A stretch of DNA of 64,000 nucleotides, taken from NCBI GenBank assembly GCA_031841125.1, contig CM063113.1:36139697-36203696 (forward strand). The letters are read 5' to 3'. The notes beneath the pieces were generated by a model. It had not been told where the DNA came from. It saw nothing but the letters and a program-made list of their open reading frames with translations, and searched no databases. This document shows positions 11,036 to 19,934 of the stretch, piece after piece. Numbering within the stretch: position 1 is the stretch's first letter; each line of letters opens with the position of its first letter. Position numbers and translations under genes: made by a program. The stretch is from Acanthococcus lagerstroemiae (lineage: Eukaryota > Arthropoda > Insecta > Hemiptera > Eriococcidae).

Positions 11036-11500
11036 TTTGCAGATGCCTCTAAGAATGACCAGGGTGTAGAAATCGGAATCACGAATGCAAAGGGCGCTGA
11101 CAACTATTCAGTGGCACTAGATGATGGTGTCACTATCCTCCAAGCAGAGGTAATGGCGATCACGGTTGCCATTGATAGAAACCAGCAGAAGGTCCTCGTT
11201 AATACGCAGATCTATGTCTGTACAAACAGTCAATCTGCTATTAAGGCACTGTTGTCACACCAAATTACATCCCTGGTGGTGGCGGAATGTGTTAACAAAT
11301 TATACACCCTTGCTCAGGAGAACCGTGTCACCATACTATGGACACCGGGACACTGCGGCATAAAAGGGAACATGATCGCTGGCAGGCTAGCAAAGGAGGG
11401 CATAAAAAGGAACTGGCAATACCCAGACCGTGTTTTCCTGTAGCATACAGCGTCATAAAATCCAAAGTAAAGGCTTGGATAAGTAATGTGGCATTTTTAT
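11036..11500 (+). pseudogene. RNase H domain of a LINE, degenerate
   Basis: The frame from 11,036 reads FADASKNDQG, then QAEVMAI, then TNSQSAIKAL, then WTPGHCGIKGN. These match the four blocks of retroelement RNase HI. In active enzymes four acidic residues bind metal. Here the first Asp (in ADAS) and the Glu (in QAE) are kept, but the third position is Asn (TNSQ) and the fourth is Gly (IAGRLA where IAD is expected). The frame stops at 11,443 and the homologous reading continues one frame over (VAYSVIKSKVKAW) to about 11,500. The domain should be inactive as written. The open frame is best seen as a relic. Confidence 0.8.
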
Positions 11501-12565
11501 GAACGACCAACCAAAGAAAAACCAAGGTATTTCGATCGCTCACAAACATGCGCACATTGTACTGTTGATACCTTCCGTTTATCAGCGGGTACGTGCTTAA
11601 GTCAGAAAATCGGCGTCAACGCTCAAAAATGCAGGCATCCGAAAGGGGCCTGGGAAAAAGCCACGACTAGCTCCTACGAGACTCACCCAGGGAGCGGGAG
11701 GTGCCAGGGCTTTGGAAGGCGGTTACCCAGATCACATGTTAAATATTCTATAGTTCCTGGGGCCAGAAGCAAGAAAAACCAAAAAGGAATTTACAGCATC
11801 TCTCTCTCTCTCTAAGCCATGGTCCCTTACATTCTCTCTTACAAAAAGTTACTTACGACCTCTCATGTCGTTCACGCGGTGCACCTCAAAAAGGAAAAAG
11901 AATAACGCAGGTTACACATCGCGGACAGACATTTATTTATGGAAAAAGAAAAAAACTCCACGGACGCGGTGGCGGTCACGAAAGCTGCGGCTAAAGGAGC
12001 CGCACGAGAAAGTTCGCGAACACGCGATCAGGTCCCGGGTTGAAGAAAAGAGAAAAGTCGCGGAGCTCGGCAGGTCGCGGAAAATCGCACCAAAATCACA
12101 CTGTCGGTCGCGGTGTCGGGTGGGAAAACGGTCCACACCCAGAACGTTCTTTAAAACGTAAAAAAGAAGTCAAAAAAATAAAAATCCAAAATGACAAGAA
12201 AATGTTTAAAAAAAAACGTTATGCTGTCCGAAGACAGATTCACTAACTGTACACCGCCTTGGTTGCAATTAGCAGCCGATACCAGCAGTGCGGGAGGGGT
12301 AGAGGGAGGAAAACTGCAAGAGTTTTCATGCAGGAAGATAAACGTTTGTATGTGGAGCACAGAGAAATCTCTGGATGGACAGAGGGGAAAGGTGGAAAAG
12401 CGGGTTGAGGGAAAAGAGAGAGGAGAGGACGTACTAATGCCTGCGGAACTCCGTGACGTTGAATTTTGAAGCGTATTCACGTGTTTCCATGTCACAGTAA
12501 ACAGACGGAAATGCACTGACGGTTGGCCCCTGGCATGAAAGTCAGCAACACACTGATGGAGACGC
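11500..12565. other. Unassigned DNA interrupting the LINE
   Basis: About 1.07 kb separates the two LINE coding fragments. It includes a CT repeat and a CG-richer block (about 11,940-12,150). A 154-residue minus-strand frame (12,151-12,615) overlaps the LINE knuckle on the opposite strand and has a phenylalanine-rich tail; it looks spurious. No terminal inverted repeats or target duplication were found, so the nature of the insert is unknown. Confidence 0.45.
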
Positions 12566-12566
12566 C

Positions 12567-12870
12567 CCCAGTAAGTATGCCAAGTTCTTTTTAGTGCTTG
12601 ACGGGAAACATGCAAGGCTCATGGTCGGACTACTAAGTCATGGGGCCACAAAACACATGTGGTATAAAATAGGAGTGGTGAAAAGCGGCTCCTGTAGGTA
12701 CTGTGGAGAAGTGGAAGAAACCTCAATCCGCCACATCATGTCAATGCCCAGCAATAGCCGGGACAAGACGCGAAGCACTGGGACTAGAGTATCCAGCACC
12801 CAGTGAAGTCAAAGGGATAGAGCTCAGTAAAATTCTCACTTTGGCTATAAAAGTGAGGCTACTGAACTGA
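12567..12870 (+). pseudogene. C-terminal zinc-knuckle region of a LINE, frameshifted
   Basis: From 12,567 the translation includes ARLMVGLLSHG, then CRYCGEVEETSIRHI, which is the C-x2-C...H pattern near the C-terminus of RNase H-type LINEs. The last Cys of the knuckle (CPAIAGTRREALGLEYPAP) is reached only after a frame change near 12,740. That second frame then runs to a TGA at 12,868-12,870. It is the continuation of the RNase H fragment at 11,036 across intervening unrelated DNA. Confidence 0.8.
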
Positions 12871-13052
12871 TCCTTAATAGCAACTTGAGGAACAGTGCAA
12901 TGAACTACAAAGTCTGAGCACTCGGCGCATACTGCGCCACCTCACACACAAATGTAATGTACATTTCCTATTATTATCACTACTTCACAAATGTAGACTT
13001 GGAGTACAATATTAAGCGGGTTTTTCAGCCAAGGCTTAACAAGGTAGTGCAG

Positions 13053-14050
13053 TTATCCGCCAATAACTTTCCGGACAGTGTTGACTGTGTGTAATATGAC
13101 TGCCTTCTGCATCATTCGGAGTTCTCTTGTTGATCCTCCCAGCTCCAGCACGCTTTCAACTGTGGTTTGTGGGATGATTCCAGTGGTGGATATTACAATT
13201 GGCAGGATCCTGGTTCTCATCTTCCATTGTTTCTGAATATCGTTTGCCAGCTCGATGTACTTATTCCTCTTGTGTTGTACCGTGTTCATCATATTGTTTA
13301 TATTTGGTACTGCAATTTCGATGATGTAAACTACTTTGTGGTGCTTATCTTTCAGCGTTATATCAGACCTATTATGCGCTACTGTTTTAAATGTATAAAT
13401 CGTTCGATCCCAGTAAATCATTGCTTCCCTCGTCTCGAGAGTTTTTAAAGGTTCATATTTGTAATATGGTTCTATTTTTTCCTCGGGATAGAATTTTCTC
13501 ACTAGCCTGCTATGTATTACCTTGGCTACACTGTCATGTCTGGATTTATATTCCTCTGCCACTAAACTGTTGCACGCTTCTATTATGTGTGGCACAGTTT
13601 CTGATCCTTTTCCACACTTTCGGCATCTGTCATGTTGTATTGAGGCGTCCTTGATTATATATCTGCGGTAATTTCTGGTGTTTACCACTTCGTCTTGTAT
13701 GGCCTTATAAAACCCTTCTGTTTCTGGGTAAAGAAAGCCATCAGTGAGCCACAGCAACGATGCCAACCGGTTAACCTCTTCCTTCTCTAGTTCCGCCGGA
13801 TATCTACCATGCAGTACTTTCCCCTTCCATTGCGATACTTGTTGATCCTCCTTCTGAGGCTTACTCGGTTTTTCTGTTGGGATTTCTGAATTTAGCTGCA
13901 ATGCTGTTAGGTTCTTGTCCGCTCGCACTACTGCCTTGTGGAGTTCTGAATAATCCTTACTTCTGCGGAAGTACTGTCTGAGGTTATTCATTTGCTTTTT
14001 GTGCAGCCAATTTAGATTGGCTATGCAGAATTTGGGTGTAACATTCTGTT
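13053..14050 (-). pseudogene. Knuckle and restriction-like endonuclease of an R4/Dong-like LINE
   Basis: This long minus-strand frame (351 codons as an isolated ORF from 14,108) is homologous from about 14,040 onward. It contains LHKKQMNNLRQYF, then a C-x2-C-x8-H-type knuckle (DRCRKCGKGSETVPHIIEAC), then YWDRTI and NRSDITL followed by VVYIIEIAVPN. In restriction-like endonucleases of these LINEs a PD followed by a distant acidic residue forms the active site. Here the usual Pro before Asp is Ser (RSD), while the later acidic residue (IIEIAVP) remains. It ends VRKVIGG at 13,053. It is the best-preserved coding part of this element. Confidence 0.8.
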
Positions 14051-14487
14051 CTTGGTTAGCAGTGCTCTCGTTTTTCGTTCTAGACTCTCCAGTTTTGTTG
14101 GAGACCATTTTATGACACCGAATGAGTATGTTACAACTGGGATCGCGTAGACATTTATCGCCTTCACTATATTCCTGCTGTTAAGGCCTGTACCCAGAAT
14201 CTGTTTCATTCTTGTAACAAACTTCCTTCCTAGCTCTTCCTTCATTAGCTGGTGCTGTGTTCTTTTGTTTTGTTCTGTTCCCAGGTATCTGTAGGTCTCT
14301 GACGGTTCCATATCTTCGATGTCCGTGTCAGTGTTCCAATTTCCAGACCTGTCATTTCCTGGTACATCCTTGTCATTTACTTCAAGTATACGGCATTTAT
14401 CAAGCCCAAATCGCATTTTTATATCATCTGAGAACATCCGGACTATCTCAAGTAGCTGCAAGAGCTTCACTCTGTTGGTAGCATACA
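14021..14487 (-). pseudogene. Reverse transcriptase, post-YMDD and thumb region
   Basis: The frame resumes after the MITE with LYATNRVKLLQL, continues with IKMRFGLDKCRILEV (motif D region, GLDKC) and YRYLGTEQNK, and ends RALLTKNRMLHPNSA. This is the normal continuation of the YMDD-bearing fragment, in the same frame once the MITE and one copy of its target are discounted. It ends at a stop near 14,021, where about 20 codons expected before the next domain appear to be missing. Confidence 0.75.
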
Positions 14488-14495
14488 ATTTAACA

Positions 14496-14661
14496 CAGTG
14501 GCGTAGCTAGGGGTTTCCCAAAGCGGGAGCACAGTAAGGTTTTCAAGGGAGAAAAAGTCTAAAATTGAGGTATTTTTTAAAAATCACCGATATTAGAGGA
14601 CTATGTAAAATATTGGGGGGGCGGCACGTGCCCCCTCGTTCCCCCTCACGCTACGGCACTG
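14496..14661. mobile_element. hAT-like MITE, 166 bp, with 8-bp target duplication
   Basis: The ends are inverted repeats, CAGTGGCGTAGC on the left and GCTACGGCACTG on the right, matching at 11 of 12 positions. The 8-bp string ATTTAACA is present immediately outside both ends, at 14,488-14,495 and 14,662-14,669. An 8-bp duplication and CAGTG-type termini are standard for hAT-superfamily elements. The element is far too short to encode a transposase. It sits inside the reverse transcriptase gene directly after the YMDD codons, so it landed after the LINE had inserted. Confidence 0.9.
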
Positions 14662-14669
14662 ATTTAACA

Positions 14670-14990
14670 TCATCCATATATAACAAATGTGATATGTTGT
14701 ACAAAGTCCTTCTATTATCTCGGATGTTGAACCCTATCGGATCTTTTTTTAATAAAGTTGACAGCGGGTTGAGTGCTAGACAGAACTATAGGGAGCTTAG
14801 AGTCTCCTTGAAAGATTCCTCTTTTTACAAGGATTGGGAGCGTGTGGTATGCTGTTTTACTTGTTCTCATCTGAATGACCGCTGACCATTTCTCCATTAT
14901 AGTTCGTAGGCATCCTACTATTGTTGGATGTATTTTGTAGATTTCCAGGCACTTAATAAGCCAGTCATGAGGCACCGAATCAAATGCTGT
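14670..14990 (-). pseudogene. Reverse transcriptase, palm motifs A to C
   Basis: In the frame adjacent to the previous fragment the sequence reads DYQTAFDSVPHDWL (palm motif A, with its catalytic Asp), then RGIFQGDSKLPI (motif B, where QGD.LSP is usual). It ends in LLYMDDV, the YMDD catalytic motif, at about 14,672-14,690. The codons right after YMDD are interrupted by the MITE at 14,496-14,661. Key catalytic aspartates are present, but the reading frame is shifted relative to the upstream part. Confidence 0.8.
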
Positions 14991-15714
14991 CTGGTAATCT
15001 ATATGTATATGCTGTACTCATTTTTCTCTGTGTTTTCCTGGCCTGCTCTAGAATTAACTGGTCAATTATGAGTTGCTCTTTACAGCCATACATTCTTTTC
15101 CTGCATCCTTTTTGTTCTTCTGCAAGCACACAGCTGCTTTCACAATGTTTCTGTATTTTGGCGGCTAAGCACGCAGTAAAGATTTTGTAAGTGGTCGGGA
15201 GGCATGTGATTGGTCGGTATTTGGATGGATCTTTGCTGTCCCCCTTTTTTGGTAGGAGATATGTGACACCACGAGTTAGTGTTTGGTTCATTAAGGAAGG
15301 ATCTTGTAAGCATCGGTTGAGTTCTTTCAGTAATAGGTCATGTATGGCGGTCAACTTTTTGATCCAGAAATTTTGTAGTTCATCTGGTCCCGGTGCTTTC
15401 CAACTGTGCGTCCATTTTATTACTGCAGCCAGCTCTTCCTTTGTGATTTGTGGTTGTGCCATCTCCTGTATTGTGTTACCTCGACTTTCCATCTCGCTGA
15501 CCCATGTCGCTTCTGTATTATATTTTACTCCTCTGGACCATATACCTGACCAATACTCAGTGACTTGTCCCATCGTGGGTCCCTGCCTTTCATCCGCGTC
15601 AGCCGTGTTGATACTTCTGTAAAACTGCTTCTCATTTCTTTGGAACTTTTGGTTGTCAGTACGCCTTATATAGCTTTTCTTATAGGACTTAAGCTGGGCG
15701 GCTTTGGTTATCAA
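14980..15714 (-). pseudogene. Reverse transcriptase, N-terminal motifs
   Basis: This minus-strand frame of about 244 codons contains KAPGPDELQNFWIKKL, then YLLPKKGDSKDPSKYRPITC (fingers motifs), and EQKGCRKRMYGCKEQLIID. The EQKGC...GC.(D/E)Q(L)LI string is characteristic of the R4/Dong group as I know it. The start is only the first available codon after the TTA repeat: the natural protein would extend further upstream and has been lost. The frame breaks just before the first catalytic aspartate, at about 15,000. Confidence 0.8.
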
Positions 15715-15738
15715 TTTATTATTATTATTATTATTATT
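15711..15738 (+). repeat. (TTA)n microsatellite at the LINE 5' junction
   Basis: A run of about eight TTA/ATT units directly abuts the truncated 5' end of the minus-strand R4/Dong-like LINE. With the shorter TATTATTAT at the other end, it is likely to be the original insertion target rather than part of the element. Confidence 0.75.
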
Positions 15739-15928
15739 TTATTGACATTTTCATGTCTTTACTTTGGCACACAAAGGGGGATAACGTTAAATTTGAGGAG
15801 TTATGAAAAGGAATAACGAAAAGGAATGGGAAAAACGTTATATTTGAGGAGGAACGAAAAAGAATTATCATTTCCATGGAAATTTATTTTTATTCCAGCC
15901 ATGAGTATACTTGAGCGAAAACTGTTAC

Positions 15929-16504
15929 CAGGGTGTCTACACAATTTGGAAAATCAAAATACTTGACTTTTTTTGACCGATAAATTTGACTAATAAGAAC
16001 TCCGAAAAGGCGCCCCTTATGCAGAAACATGCAAAGCGCTACATCACAATACTCGCATTGCCATAATTATAATATAACGTCATCATAATATTTTTCACCT
16101 TACAAAAGTGAAAAGATGGAACAAAATTTTTTACCTCTAGCTTTGTTCATTCATCATTCCTAGTCATTCATATATTCAACATTACTTGATCTATTAAAGA
16201 ATTTTGAGAAAATACTTGAAAATACTTGATTTCTTGATTTTTACTTTACCACTTGACTTTTTTTTTTTTTTTTTGAGCACTATGACCTTTAGGCATCGTT
16301 TACATTACGGTAGTGCTATCATGATAGTAGAACTATCATGCACGCCTGATGGTATGTGATAGCACCTGACAGGATTCCTCATGCACCTAGTGATAGTTTG
16401 CTTACACTGTGAAAGTTACTGTCATGACAGCGAGACTATCATGATAGCACAATTGTAATGTAAACGAGCCTTTACTTGACTTACTTGACCCTGTAGATGC
16501 CCTG
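15929..16504. mobile_element. CAGGGTGTCTAC element, 576 bp, with 5-bp target duplication
   Basis: The left end is CAGGGTGTCTAC and the right end GTAGATGCCCTG, an inverted repeat with one mismatch. GTTAC lies directly outside both ends (15,924-15,928 and 16,505-16,509). The related copy of the host repeat at about 29,408 reads GTTACGCTCC without any insert, which shows the empty site and confirms the 5-bp duplication. The interior is non-coding and AT-rich, and is itself interrupted by a second small element. The superfamily is not determined. Confidence 0.8.
16292..16470. mobile_element. Nested MITE, 179 bp, with TTTA flanks
   Basis: The ends are GGCATCGTTTACATTAC and GTAATGTAAACGAGCC, inverted with a one-base difference. 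TTTA flanks both sides (16,288-16,291 and 16,471-16,474). The interior contains palindromic CTATCATGATAG strings near both ends. No coding capacity. It sits inside the CAGGGTGTCTAC element, so it is the younger insertion. Confidence 0.8.
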
Positions 16505-16759
16505 GTTACACGCCCCCCAATACGCTGAAAAATTGTAACGCTCCTCCCGACATGCTCACCCCGACATGAAGCCAGTCCATATGATTTAGCTTTTTTCCAT
16601 GGAAATTTATTTTTCTTCCAGCCGTGTCCTCATTGATCTTGATCTTTGCTGCGTCCTGCGCGACTACAGTTTGCAGCCGTGTTGTTAACAGAAATTTCCA
16701 TGGAAATTCTTGACACACAAATGGGAAATGAGAAAGTGCACGTTATAACGTGCAGAACC

Positions 16760-17033
16760 AAGTATGAACGTGGTTGAATGTAGTCCGTGTACTAGTAATG
16801 GATTCGGAAGAGTTTCGGCAGTTTGTAAACGATACGCCATTTTTGTCGACTACTACCGACGAAGAGAAAATAGACGGTTCTTGGAATCCGGAAAGCAAAG
16901 GAAACTAATGAATTTTTCGATTTTTATTGAACCTATATTAAAATTATTGAATTTTTGTTGGACTTACTGGACCATTTTTCAAATATTGGACTTTTATTGG
17001 ACTCATTGGACTTATTGGCCCGGTAGACACCCT
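16760..17033. mobile_element. One end of a second CAGGGTGTCTAC element
   Basis: At 17,022-17,033 the string GGTAGACACCCTG is the right-hand terminus of the same type as at 16,504. It is preceded by TTGGACTTATTGG-like repeats of the phrase TTGGAC. No matching left terminus was found before 16,760, so the element is truncated or solo-ended. Confidence 0.5.
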
Positions 17034-17248
17034 GTTGTTTCTTTTTTTATCATCTGTGATTGGTGTTTCTCTCCTCCTCCCAAATTAATGAACATTAAAT
17101 TAAGTTTTGAAGAATGTTGAAGAGCCCGAGTGTGTACTGGCAAGTCGAAATGGGACTCGTGATTTCCTAGACGATAGGCCTGTCCTTTACCTTCCATGGA
17201 TATACTAATGTTAGCATATATATGTAACGAGCTCGAGAGATCTCAGTC

Positions 17249-17372
17249 AGGCAGACAGGCACGTGGATAAACGGACAAACCAACAAACAGACAAACGGAG
17301 ATGGCCAGACAGAACGATGGACAGGCGGACACACAGACAGACAAGCAGACAGACTGCAGATGGACAGACATG
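17249..17372 (+). repeat. Degenerate GACA tetranucleotide repeat
   Basis: Strings of the form ACAGACAGACAAGCAGACAG dominate this span, with many substitutions. The minus-strand frame through it (17,167-17,406) is a cysteine/serine-rich translation of the repeat and not a gene. Confidence 0.8.
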
Positions 17373-17399
17373 TTAAAGGCTTAGAGGTTTTCTTTGCAT

Positions 17400-18460
17400 A
17401 GATCAAAGTTAAAATTTACTGGATTTCTTCTAACGACATAGGGCCTAGAACTACCTAAAACAGCTATCCTCTGTTTCCTACCCGTCCTGGGATGCGCCCC
17501 TAACCTTCATTATTTAGACCTACAAAGCTGCGTATTTCTTGTAACCCGATGCTCCACCTAATAATTCTCATATCGTCATCTAAGGTCAAGTCCAGACCCA
17601 ATTATAAATTTCCATACTCGTCCGCATACTAAACTTATTACGTGTAATTAATCGGACACATTCTTCGGTGACGTTCATCAAACTCGAGTTCTACGAGTAT
17701 GACACCAACTTCCTCACCCTCGTCGAACGATGGGTATCTTTTAGTTCAATAAAACCAAAACAGAAATACATCCCGAATAGATAATCTGGTCCCGGGTTTA
17801 TTAACATAATATTTTCTTCTACCACTCAATACAAATAAGGTTGAATTGCCGCGACCACTCGTTCGTAAGTAATTGAGTTAATTTTCAGAGGATTCGTTCG
17901 AATTAATTATACCGGCGGCTTGTGCTGACCGAGCGAGGTACACGTTTTTTATCGTTTAATTAACAAGGCGTTTTCAGCGTATGAGAAACCGCCAGTTTGT
18001 AAACACGATTGCGGCTTCGATTGTCGAGTTTTACTTGCAGTCGCCCATTGGCAGACGCGCCAAGTCGAAAGATTTGCGTGAAAGAATAATTATAAATAGG
18101 CGATTTGATTTCACTAATATCGTCACAATAATCTAATTGAAGAGAAGCTAATTAATGAATAATAAAACGAAGAAAAGAGATGACTATTCTGTATCTCGAG
18201 CAGTAAAGCTTCGAGACAGCAGCGGATTCAAGAGAGTAGAATTTATAATAATCTGCTAGAAGAAAAATAAACATAATAAGCTTCATTGCCTGTAATTTTT
18301 AAAAATCCAATTCAATCTTCTTAACTTCCGAGTTTTTGGTCAAAGTGCCAATAAAATCGCTGAATTCTCAATTACAGCCCTAAAAGTGTTTGGGGTAGAC
18401 TGTTCCTTGCCCTCCCCCCATAACATTTCCTGAAACATTATTTTCGGAGGTTGAAATGAA
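17400..18460. other. No recognisable feature
   Basis: Low-copy-looking AT-rich DNA with CG dinucleotides, for example around 17,900-18,080. No open frame with motifs, no repeats shared with the rest of the window, and no RNA gene seen. Confidence 0.4.
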
Positions 18461-18599
18461 GTCTTAATTCCAGTTCCAGGCCCGTAGCTAATGCCAGGAT
18501 AACCAGGGCCAAGCCCTAACTAGCAAGTGCGCCGTCCTGACTAGCACATGCGAGCGGAGCGAGCATAAATTTTTTTGTCTCATGCCCTGGCACACCTTT

Positions 18600-19085
18600 T
18601 TCTGTGGCCTGTCTTTTGGGCCTAAAGGTTTGGTTGGCCCAGACGATGAGCCTCCATTATCGCAGCTGCTTCTGTAGCAGTGTGAAGTGGTGACAAGCTT
18701 AGGAGCCTTTCCAGTGCCTTAGTCGGCACCGTTCTCATTGCCCCCGTTGTCATTACGCACGTGAGCCTTTGCAGGTGGCCTAGTTCCTCTCTGACTTTGG
18801 CCAGGTGGACCCGGCCCCACCGCACAATGACCGCATATGTGATTCTGGGACGTGTTACACTGGTGTATATCCAGTGCATCATTTTGGGAGAGAGTCCCCG
18901 GGGTCCTGCCTACAAAAGTGTGGCAATCCCAAAGAGCCTCAATCCCTTTTCTTATTTTATCTGAAACGTGATCCCTCTAGGAGAGTTTTTCATCAAGATA
19001 TATTCCTAAGTACTTCACCTTTCTTGTGAGGGCTAACGATTTTCCCTTGTCCAGGAAATGTAGCTTTTCCAAATATTAATTACTG
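18600..19085 (-). pseudogene. LINE reverse transcriptase, thumb region fragment
   Basis: On the minus strand the fragment reads LTRKVKYLGIYLDEKLS with an in-frame stop where Trp is expected. After a frame change it reads MMHWIYTSVTRPRITYA, then RLTCVMTTGAMRTVPTKALE, then LLSLSPLH. This is the region between the palm and the RNase H of I/LOA/R1-group LINEs (GAMRT.PT.ALE..L.L.PLH). It may belong to the same family as the RNase H LINE at 10,996. It is truncated at both ends, contains stops and frameshifts, and is certainly a relic. Confidence 0.75.
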
Positions 19086-19189
19086 ATGATGGCTTCTAAC
19101 AGATATATAATTTTTCTGGACGTAAAAAGCTCCCAATTCGGATGTTCGGGAGGAAGCTATTTGGGGAGCATCATCATCGGAAAGTTTTA

Positions 19190-19855
19190 AAAAGAAACAA
19201 GGCGCAATTGAAATAAGAACTTGTAATGTGAGAAGCTTGAATGGAGTTGAAGATTAGATAATCATAAGAGAGAAATGAAGAGGCTTGATCTAGGAATAGT
19301 TGGAATAAGTGAAGTGAGTAGGAAAGAGGAGAATAATTTTTGGTCAGGAGACTTTAGAATAATAAATACAAAGGGAATAAAAGGGCAAGCAGGTGTCGGA
19401 ATCGTTATATGAATAAACAAATAGGTAATAAAATTTTATATTATAAACAACAGAGTGAAAAGTTAATCTTAATAAAAATCGATACCAAGCCTGCACTTAC
19501 AAAAAATAATACAATTATATGTAAAAAGCCTTTTGCAGGAATGTTATAAGTCCAATTCTGGCAGTTTTGAATTGAGCGGTGTAACAGAAAGTAATTCTTA
19601 CGTGGAATGCGATAGTACCACTGGATTTCCAGTGCGATCACTCTACAAAAAAAAACAAAATGAAACAGAAAAGTTTATGAATAAAGGACAAATAAACTTG
19701 GCCTATAGAAAAGTAAAAATGGAGTTTGGAGAAAGAAGGAAGAAAGCAAGTAATGTAACAAATAAGGAGGGAGAGCCTATTTACACAGCTGAAAAAAAAG
19801 TCAAAAGGTGGGTAGGGTATGTAGAAGGACTATACAGGGTTAGTCGGTTTTCCTT
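19190..19855 (+). pseudogene. RTE-type LINE fragment: endonuclease and linker
   Basis: From about 19,200 the translation, with several stops, reads IEIRTCNVRSLNG, then RLDLGIVGISEV and then GQAGVGIVI. These are the N-terminal blocks of an APE-type endonuclease of the RTE group. After a gap, 19,660-19,850 reads KGQINLAYRKVKMEFGERRK, NKEGEPIY and VKRWVGYVEGLY, which matches the linker that precedes the reverse transcriptase in RTE LINEs. The middle of the endonuclease is missing or scrambled, and the element stops at 19,850 against other DNA. Confidence 0.7.
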
Positions 19856-19934
19856 CCGCCATAGGAAAACTCCGTTACGCTGAACGAAGTGTGACTCAAT
19901 TGTTTCGCCAGGTGAGCGGTCTCTTCGACAAGAA

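Larger units (their letters stand above)
10996..12870 (+). mobile_element. 3' part of an RNase H-bearing non-LTR retrotransposon, broken and interrupted
   Basis: Two coding fragments of one LINE type lie in order: an RNase H domain (11,036-11,443, continuing in another frame to about 11,500) and a C-terminal cysteine-histidine domain (12,567-12,870). Between them, about 11,500-12,565 has no LINE similarity and is probably inserted or rearranged DNA; it contains a short CT repeat at about 11,801-11,814. A carboxy-terminal RNase H followed by a CCHC-like knuckle is known from the I, LOA and R1 group of LINEs; the exact clade is not resolved. No reverse transcriptase remains at this locus. Confidence 0.8.
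12978..15710 (-). mobile_element. R4/Dong-like LINE with restriction-like endonuclease, 5' truncated, in TTA repeats
   Basis: On the minus strand the element reads reverse transcriptase, then a CCHC-type knuckle, then a C-terminal restriction-like endonuclease. This order is typical of R2, R4 and Dong-type LINEs. The 5' side stops against a (TTA)n tract at 15,711-15,738, and a shorter TATTATTAT lies at about 12,969-12,977 on the 3' side. Dong in silkworm is known to insert in TAA repeats, so this is the expected target. The coding sequence is broken by a frame change near 15,000, a MITE at 14,496-14,661, and an apparent loss of about 20 codons near 14,015. The 3' end lies tail to tail with the RNase H LINE ending at 12,870. 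Confidence 0.8.
15739..16740 (+). repeat. Dispersed repeat family A, copy 1 (interrupted)
   Basis: The phrases TTTTCATGTCTTTACTTTGG, then CATGGAAATTTATTTTTATT with CCAGCCATG, then GAAAACTGTTAC, then a later CCATGGAAATTT flanked by GTTGTTAACAG, occur in the same order as in the copy at 29,145-29,640. Two insertions are nested in this copy (15,929-16,504 and, inside that, 16,292-16,470). The CCATGG-centred palindrome recurs two or three times per copy. It has no coding signal and its class is unknown. Confidence 0.7.

Noticed and set aside
12151..12615. 154-residue minus-strand frame
   Set aside because: It overlaps the LINE knuckle on the opposite strand and ends in a Phe-rich translation of an A-rich tract. 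No motif is seen.
15191..15622. 143-residue plus-strand frame
   Set aside because: It lies antisense to the R4/Dong-like reverse transcriptase, whose motifs are clear on the minus strand.
17167..17406. Cysteine/serine-rich minus-strand frame
   Set aside because: It is the translation of a degenerate GACA microsatellite.
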